Origin: Gemmatimonadota bacterium
GTDB taxonomy: Bacteria; Gemmatimonadota; Gemmatimonadetes; Gemmatimonadales; GWC2-71-9
DNA: 35,921 bases
Direction of reading: 5' to 3'
NCBI GenBank assembly: GCA_003222155.1
Contig: QHUU01000077.1
Coordinates: 1 to 35,921, forward strand
The notes under the pieces are model-generated. The model saw only the letters and a list, made by a program, of their open reading frames with translations, searched no databases and was not told the origin of the DNA. Of this stretch, positions 31,146 through 35,921 are shown piece by piece (positions within the stretch are counted from its first letter, which is position 1; the number at the start of each line of letters is the position of its first letter). The translations under genes were made by a program, and so were the position numbers.

Positions 31146-32560
31146 CGCCTCCGATCGGGATGGAGCCCTCGCCTCTGCCCGCGGTGCCGCGGAAGGGGGA
31201 CGCAGCGCGCTTGCGGATTCTCGTGGTGGCCGGTGAAGGCGCGGGCAGCGCCGCCCTGCACCAAAGCCTGCGTCAATGGGCGGACGACGGCCGACTGGAG
31301 GTGGACGCGGCGCCGGATCTGCCGCGGGCTGTGCGTCTGCTGGCGGGCCAGCGGTGGGACGTCGTGCTCGCCGCGCTGGGCGAGCGGCCGGACGAAGAGC
31401 TGGCGTGGTGGGTAGACGCGCTGCGCGCCGCCACGGGCGGCCCGCGGCTCATCGCGGCCGCGCAGACGCCGTCAATGGGACTGGCGCTGCGTGCCGAGAA
31501 GCTCGGCGTGCTCGACGTGCTGGCGTTGCCGCTGCGCCGGGACGACTTGATGCGCGCCCTGGAGCGGCTGCGCTCCGCGGTCGGCGAAGCGACGATCCCG
31601 CTGCCGGTCGTCGAGCATCACGCCGTCGGCCAGTATGCGCTGGTCGGGCAGAGTCCCGCGATGCTCGACGTGTACAAGCTTCTGGCGCGCGTCGCCGCGA
31701 GCACCGCGACCGTGCTGATTCAGGGCGAGTCCGGCACGGGTAAGGAGGTGGTCGCCCGCGCCGTGCACCTGCACGGTCCCAAGGCTTCCGGCGCGTTCGT
31801 GGCCGTGAACTGCGCGGCCATCCCCGAAAATCTCCTCGAGAGCGAGCTGTTCGGCCACGAGAAGGGTGCGTTCACGGGCGCGGTCACGCGCAAGGTCGGC
31901 CGCTTCGAGCACGCCGCGGGCGGGACCCTGTTCCTCGATGAAATCGCCGACATGAGCCTCGCCCTCCAGGCCAAGATCCTGCGGGCGGTCCAGGAGCGGG
32001 AGATCGAGCGCGTGGGGGGCACCGACACGATCCCCATCGACGTGCGCCTCATTGCGGCCACGAACCGCGATCTCAAGGAGGCGATCAAACAGGGCCGGTT
32101 CCGGGAGGATCTGTACTACCGCCTGGCGGTCGTCACGATCCGGCTCCCGAAGCTGGCCGAGCGCGGCGACGATTTGCTGCTGCTCACCGCGTTCTTCATC
32201 CGCCAGTTCGCCGAGCGCTACGGCAAGCGGATCACGGCGATCTCGGACCGGGCACTCGACCTGCTGCGCGGCCACGCGTGGGTCGGGAACGTGCGCGAGC
32301 TGCGCAACGTGATCGAGCGGGGCGTCATCGTCGCGAACGACGACACGCTGCGCGCCGAGCACCTGCCGGACGAGATTCGCGGCGAGGAGGCCGCGCTGAC
32401 GGACCGGCCCCAGGGCGGCCTGCTCACGCTCGCGGAGGTCGAGGCCCGCTACATCGCGCGCGTACTGGCGCACACGAACGGGCAGATCGGCGCGGCGGCC
32501 GAGATCCTCGGCATCCATCGTAACACGCTCACGCGGAAGATGAAGGAGTACGGGTTGTGA
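31142..32560 (+). CDS. Sigma-54 activator with a degenerate receiver-like domain
   Basis: 472 aa starting at ATG 31142, which overlaps the rsbX stop (ATGA). The N-terminal about 140 residues look like a receiver fold that lost its chemistry: the acidic pair is gone (ILVVAGEG), the phospho-Asp position is Ala ([10 protein letters not shown]), and the conserved Lys is replaced by Leu (LALPLRRDD). The AAA+ domain is intact: GESGTGKE (195-202), GAFTGA (242-247), [12 protein letters not shown] and the R-finger region [10 protein letters not shown] Fis-type helix-turn-helix closes the protein ([21 protein letters not shown]). It should activate RpoN promoters but cannot be controlled by Asp phosphorylation, so control by the Rsb proteins or by the TPR protein is plausible. 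Autoactivation of the promoter at 28718 is possible. Confidence 0.9.
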   Translation: MTPPIGMEPSPLPAVPRKGDAARLRILVVAGEGAGSAALHQSLRQWADDGRLEVDAAPDLPRAVRLLAGQRWDVVLAALGERPDEELAWWVDALRAATGGPRLIAAAQTPSMGLALRAEKLGVLDVLALPLRRDDLMRALERLRSAVGEATIPLPVVEHHAVGQYALVGQSPAMLDVYKLLARVAASTATVLIQGESGTGKEVVARAVHLHGPKASGAFVAVNCAAIPENLLESELFGHEKGAFTGAVTRKVGRFEHAAGGTLFLDEIADMSLALQAKILRAVQEREIERVGGTDTIPIDVRLIAATNRDLKEAIKQGRFREDLYYRLAVVTIRLPKLAERGDDLLLLTAFFIRQFAERYGKRITAISDRALDLLRGHAWVGNVRELRNVIERGVIVANDDTLRAEHLPDEIRGEEAALTDRPQGGLLTLAEVEARYIARVLAHTNGQIGAAAEILGIHRNTLTRKMKEYGL

Positions 32561-33852
32561 GCTCCCCGCTCCCTCCGGTGCGCGTCGAAAAGGCGCTGGA
32601 GCTCATGCCCGAGCTCGAGGCGCTGGCCCCGCTGCGCGCCCTGTTGATCTCCATTGCGCGCCCCGACGAGCGGGCCTTGTGGTCGAGCTCCGGCCCGTAC
32701 CTCACGCTGGGCAAGCGCGGCGTCGACCCCGACGAACTGCGGCGCCGTCTGCCGCAGGCGTTGCATCGCATCGCCGAGCACGTGCACGTGCTTTGCAAGA
32801 CGTACCTGGAGGCGCTCGAAGCCCGGCAACGCGGTGACTCCGCGGGCGTCGTGGGCGCGCTCGTCCGGGGCGGCCGGCTCGAGGAGGAAGTGGGCCGGTT
32901 GGCCCAGGCGCGGGCGTGGTACGAGCTGGCGCTCAGCGTGGCGGAAGCGCTGCAGGACCGCCGTCCCGAAGTGGAGGCGCTGCGCGCCCTCGGGTATCTG
33001 TGTCTCCGCCTCGGGCAGCATGTCGAAGGTGCGCGTCAGTTCCAGCGCGCGTTCGCCTTGGCCGAAGCGGAGTTCGATCAGGCGGGCACGATCGCGGCAT
33101 GCGAGGGATTGGGGGACGTGGCGCTCGCGCAGGGTGAGTGGGGGGGCGCCCAGGCATGGTACAGCCGCGGGCTGCGCCTCGCCGAGGCGTCGGGCGACGA
33201 GGGGCAAATGGGGCGGTTGGAGCGCCGGCTCGGCGTGCTGGCGCGGAAGCAGGGCGATCTCGCGACCGCCGGCGATTTTCTGCGGCGCGCGCGCGAGCGC
33301 TTCGAGGCGGCGGGACGCGCCGACGAGATGGCGCGGGTGCTGGACGCGCAAGGACGGCTCGATGCCCAGTTGGGGAGGCACACTGCCGCCGCCGCCGAGT
33401 ACCGGGAGGCGCTCGCCTGGGCGCAGCGAGCCCCGCGGGCCCCGGGGCTGGAACTGTCGATCCGCTTGAACCTCGCGGAGCTCGATCTCGAGATGGGGCG
33501 CTGGCTCGACGCCGAAGGGGAGTTGCGGCGGGCGGAGCAGGTGGCGATCGCGGCGAATCTGGCCGGCCGGTTGGCGCAGACCTATACGCTGATGGGGAAG
33601 CTGCGCGGCGCTCAGCAGGACGAGACCGGGTTCGTCTTTTTCGAGCAGGCGATCGAACTCGCCCGCGCGGTGGAGCGCTCAGCGGCCGCGGAAGCGCAGG
33701 TGTACCACGCCTACGGGCTGTTCCGGAGCCAGCTCGGCCAGCAAGACGAAGCTCGCGCCTACCTCGAGCGCGCCCGCGAGCTGTTCGACTCGCTGGGCGA
33801 AGCAGTCGAGCGGGAGCGCGTCGACGCCGAGCTGCGGGCGATGTCCGCCTGA
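32557..33852 (+). CDS. TPR-repeat protein, last gene of the rsb-activator operon
   Basis: 431 aa from GTG 32557, overlapping the activator stop as GTGA. From about residue 90 to the end it is a run of TPR-like helix pairs ([107 protein letters not shown]). The N-terminal 90 residues are helical without a recognised fold. No enzymatic or DNA-binding motif. A protein-protein adaptor that binds the activator, RsbR or RsbS is the natural guess. It converges on the lipoprotein gene with a 10-bp gap. Confidence 0.85.
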   Translation: MSSPLPPVRVEKALELMPELEALAPLRALLISIARPDERALWSSSGPYLTLGKRGVDPDELRRRLPQALHRIAEHVHVLCKTYLEALEARQRGDSAGVVGALVRGGRLEEEVGRLAQARAWYELALSVAEALQDRRPEVEALRALGYLCLRLGQHVEGARQFQRAFALAEAEFDQAGTIAACEGLGDVALAQGEWGGAQAWYSRGLRLAEASGDEGQMGRLERRLGVLARKQGDLATAGDFLRRARERFEAAGRADEMARVLDAQGRLDAQLGRHTAAAAEYREALAWAQRAPRAPGLELSIRLNLAELDLEMGRWLDAEGELRRAEQVAIAANLAGRLAQTYTLMGKLRGAQQDETGFVFFEQAIELARAVERSAAAEAQVYHAYGLFRSQLGQQDEARAYLERARELFDSLGEAVERERVDAELRAMSA

Positions 33853-33862
33853 GCGTCGCCCG

Positions 33863-34075
33863 CTAGCGGTTGGTGAGGGGGTTCCGCTGCGTGGTGGTGT
33901 CGCGTCTGGCGGCACCCTTGCGCTTCTGCGAAGTCGCGCTGGTCGCGGTCTTGGGCTGCGTTGCCGCCCGCGACGCGCTGGCGCCGGGAGCCTTCCCCTT
34001 CGTCGTCCGGTGACTGCCACCGCCACAGGCGGCCAGCCCGATCAACCCTACGGCTGCCAGGATGGTCCTCGTCAT
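33863..34075 (-). CDS. Small lipoprotein
   Basis: 70 aa from ATG 34075, with TTGGAGG five bases upstream. A signal peptide ends in the lipobox GLAAC (Cys17), followed by GGGS and a basic, Ser/Thr/Ala-rich tail without recognised fold. It should be lipidated and anchored in the envelope. The mature part is only about 54 residues and looks disordered. It lies 56 bp downstream of the dimethylargininase-type gene on the same strand, but has a possible promoter of its own. Confidence 0.7.
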   Translation of the reverse strand: MTRTILAAVGLIGLAACGGGSHRTTKGKAPGASASRAATQPKTATSATSQKRKGAARRDTTTQRNPLTNR

Positions 34076-34102
34076 GCGGGCCTCCAAGAGCGGGGTTGTG
34101 CC

Positions 34103-34108
34103 AATATA
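34103..34108 (-). promoter_or_regulatory. Possible -10 element for the lipoprotein gene
   Basis: TATATT on the minus strand, about 28 nt before the lipoprotein ATG, is one of few AT-rich hexamers in the window and matches 5 of 6 of TATAAT. No convincing -35 box lies 17 bp further upstream. Confidence 0.3.
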
Positions 34109-34131
34109 AGGCCGGCGGCGGTGCCGTGGGG

Positions 34132-35013
34132 TTATTTGGCCTGCCGTGCCAGCGGTCGGGTGAGGCAGGTCGGACCGCCGCCCCCCTTGAGGCAGATGTC
34201 GCGCCCGGCAAACTCGTGCACCGTCACGCCGGCGCGCTCCAGCCGGGCCCGGGTCACCGGGTTCCCCGCGAGCATCAGGACCTCGCGCCCGGCGATCGCG
34301 AGCACGTTGCAGCCCAGCGTCTCGAACTCTGGCGTAGGCACCTCCACCAGCTCGATGCCCCGCGCGAGCAGGGCCTCGCGGAACGGCACCGGGAGGAGCG
34401 GCGCGTAAACGAGGAAGAGATCGTGGTCGATGGGACTCAGGATCGACATCAGATGAAACACGTCTTCCGGCCCGTGCCAGTGAGGCAGCGCCACCACGAT
34501 GACCTCGTCCACGCTCGGCGCCACCAGGTCACGCAGCTGGCGGATCCCCGCATCGTTGGTCCGGTAGCCCCGGCCGACCGCCAGGGTGCGCTGGTCGATC
34601 CAGCAGACGTCTCCCCCCTCGAGGCGGCCATCGCCCGTGATCCGGCCGCGAATCGGCACGCCAGCGGCGCGGAGCGCCGCTTCCTGTGCGGCCGGCTCGG
34701 TACGACGCTGGGGCTTGCCCATGTTGCAGATGATCACGCCGGCGTCGCACACGATCGATGCGTCCCGGGCGTACAGCGAGTCGAGACCGACGCTCTCGTC
34801 GGGTGGAAGGCACAGCACCTCGGCGCCCGTGGTGCCGAGCAGCGCGAGAAACCGGTGGTATTCGGGCGTTGCGGCAGCGAGCTCGGGCCGCGCGGTGTAG
34901 CCCAGGTCGCGCCATTGGCGATCGACTTCGACCTCGCTCCCGAACGCGTCGCCGGGGCGCTTGACCGCAACTGAGATGAGCCTGCCGACCTCCGACTGTC
35001 CTCCCACCCGCAT
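34132..35013 (-). CDS. Dimethylargininase/arginine deiminase-family hydrolase
   Basis: 293 aa from ATG 35013; there is no clear ribosome site. The pentein-fold active-site elements are visible: SLYARDASIVCDAG (substrate-binding Asp), GRLEGGDVCW, a catalytic His in VFHLMSILSP, and the catalytic Cys near residue 283 in GGGPTCLTRP. Such enzymes hydrolyse dimethylarginine to citrulline, or free arginine (deiminases), or transfer amidino groups. The sequence style and length fit the DDAH/amidinotransferase group more than the long arginine deiminase (ArcA). It is divergent from the amidase (76-bp gap) and followed by the lipoprotein gene. No link with the EPS locus is evident. Confidence 0.86.
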   Translation of the reverse strand: MRVGGQSEVGRLISVAVKRPGDAFGSEVEVDRQWRDLGYTARPELAAATPEYHRFLALLGTTGAEVLCLPPDESVGLDSLYARDASIVCDAGVIICNMGKPQRRTEPAAQEAALRAAGVPIRGRITGDGRLEGGDVCWIDQRTLAVGRGYRTNDAGIRQLRDLVAPSVDEVIVVALPHWHGPEDVFHLMSILSPIDHDLFLVYAPLLPVPFREALLARGIELVEVPTPEFETLGCNVLAIAGREVLMLAGNPVTRARLERAGVTVHEFAGRDICLKGGGGPTCLTRPLARQAK

Positions 35014-35089
35014 CGTGCTGGCCGTCGCGCAAAGGTGGCAGCAAGTTTAGCCCGGTTCATATCCCCTGTCATGTCGTGAGGAGATGCTC

Positions 35090-35921
35090 ATGCGCGATCG
35101 TACGATGGACCGCCGCACGTTTCTCGAATACGCCACGGTGGGCGGAGTGGCGGTGGCAGGCCCACCGATCCGCCGGCGTGCGCCCGGGGTCAGTCGGGCG
35201 GCCGCCGCGGCGGAGCTGGAAGAAGCGACCATCGCGGAGCTGCAGGCGGGGATGGCAGCGGGGAAGTACACGTCCCGCTCGATCACGGTGGTGTACCTGC
35301 AGCGCATCGACGCGCTGGACAAGAAGGGACCCGGGCTCCGCTCGGTGCTCGAGACCAACCCCGACGCGCTCGCACAGGCCACGGCGCTCGACGCGGAACG
35401 CAAGGCCAAGGGACCGCGGGGGCCGTTGCACGGCATCCCGATTCTGGTGAAGGACAATGTGGCGACGCGGGATCGGATGCAGAGCACGGCGGGTTCGCTC
35501 GCGCTCGTAGGCGTGTCGCCGCCGCGTGACGCGTTCCTGGTCGAGCGGCTGCGTGCGGCCGGCGCGGTGCTGCTCGGCAAAGCGAATCTGTCCGAGTGGG
35601 CGAACTTTCGCTCGACCCACTCGTCGAGCGGCTGGAGCGGGCGCGGGGGCCAGTGCCGCAATCCCTACGCCCTCGATCGCACGCCGTCCGGGTCGAGCTC
35701 CGGGTCCGCGGTCGCCGTAGCGGCGAGCCTGTGCGCGGCCGCCATCGGCACGGAGACCGACGGCTCCATCGTGTCACCCTCCACGTGCTGCTCGATCGTG
35801 GGCATCAAGCCCACGCTCGGCCTCGTGAGCCGCGCCGGAGTCATCCCCATCGCCCACAACCAGGACACCGCGGGTCCCATGGCGCGCACCGTCGCCGACG
35901 CGGCGACGCTCTTGGGGGCGC
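35090..35921 (+). CDS. Tat-exported amidase (amidase-signature family), 3' truncated by window
   Basis: At least 277 aa; the frame is open at the window edge. ATG 35090 has GAGGAG (35078-35083) at six bases; ATG 35084 has none. A twin-arginine signal is visible ([19 protein letters not shown]), so the enzyme is probably exported folded. The amidase-signature triad is present: Lys in ILVKDN, the Gly/Ser loop [15 protein letters not shown] with the cis-Ser and nucleophile Ser, and [36 protein letters not shown] follows as usual. The family hydrolyses amide bonds in small amides or peptides. It starts divergently from the dimethylargininase-type gene. Confidence 0.9.
   Translation, partial: MRDRTMDRRTFLEYATVGGVAVAGPPIRRRAPGVSRAAAAAELEEATIAELQAGMAAGKYTSRSITVVYLQRIDALDKKGPGLRSVLETNPDALAQATALDAERKAKGPRGPLHGIPILVKDNVATRDRMQSTAGSLALVGVSPPRDAFLVERLRAAGAVLLGKANLSEWANFRSTHSSSGWSGRGGQCRNPYALDRTPSGSSSGSAVAVAASLCAAAIGTETDGSIVSPSTCCSIVGIKPTLGLVSRAGVIPIAHNQDTAGPMARTVADAATLLGA

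Noticed and set aside
34090-34103. TGGCAC followed by GC, before the lipoprotein gene
   Set aside because: Spacing between GG and GC is 9 rather than 10, and sigma-54 promoters tolerate this poorly.

Overview
The window is a high-GC (about 70% by eye) bacterial chromosome segment with many GTG starts and tightly overlapping genes. It has four parts: a cell-surface polysaccharide locus, an amino-sugar supply operon, a stressosome-like signalling operon, and a short unrelated tail. The gene mix resembles the EPS loci that accompany PEP-CTERM/exosortase systems: AsnB-type amidotransferase, two FemAB/GNAT proteins, two deacetylases, Wzc-like BY-kinase, soluble histidine kinase plus sigma-54 response regulator. 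No exosortase or PEP-CTERM gene is in the window. A Gemmatimonadota-like or related soil bacterium is my best guess, from gene style only. No rRNA, tRNA, CRISPR or insertion sequence was seen.

Region 1 (1-17722), polysaccharide assembly: polysaccharide deacetylase, two GT4 and one GT2 glycosyltransferases, AsnB-like amidotransferase, second deacetylase, two FemAB/GNAT-type transferases, Wzx-like flippase, SGNH hydrolase, two methyltransferases, an APH-like kinase, an alpha-barrel protein and the initiating sugar transferase. Unlike usual EPS operons, strands alternate every one or two genes, and convergent genes end within 15 bp of each other or overlap.

Region 2 (17845-24030), regulation and export: soluble histidine kinase and NtrC-type response regulator (overlapping genes), divergent from the Wzc-like BY-kinase, then a degenerate receiver-GGDEF protein. 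Region 3 (24533-28173): glmS, a small Wza-like export protein and wecB, which together supply UDP-GlcNAc/UDP-ManNAc precursors and an export component.

Region 4 (28174-33852): a 602-bp leader with an intrinsic terminator, a competing hairpin and possible tiny ORFs, then a canonical sigma-54 promoter in front of rsbR-rsbS-rsbT-rsbX, followed without a gap by a sigma-54 activator with a dead receiver domain and a TPR protein. No RsbU, RsbV, RsbW or sigma-B gene is present. I read this as a stressosome-type partner switch that may feed a sigma-54 activator instead of sigma-B. This is the most interesting system here. Further sigma-54-like -24/-12 elements, weaker but correctly placed, precede the flippase, the alpha-barrel gene, the response regulator, the degenerate GGDEF gene and perhaps asnB. 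RpoN may therefore control much of the locus.

Region 5 (33863-35921): a small lipoprotein, a dimethylargininase/arginine deiminase-family enzyme, and the 5' part of a Tat-exported amidase that runs off the window.
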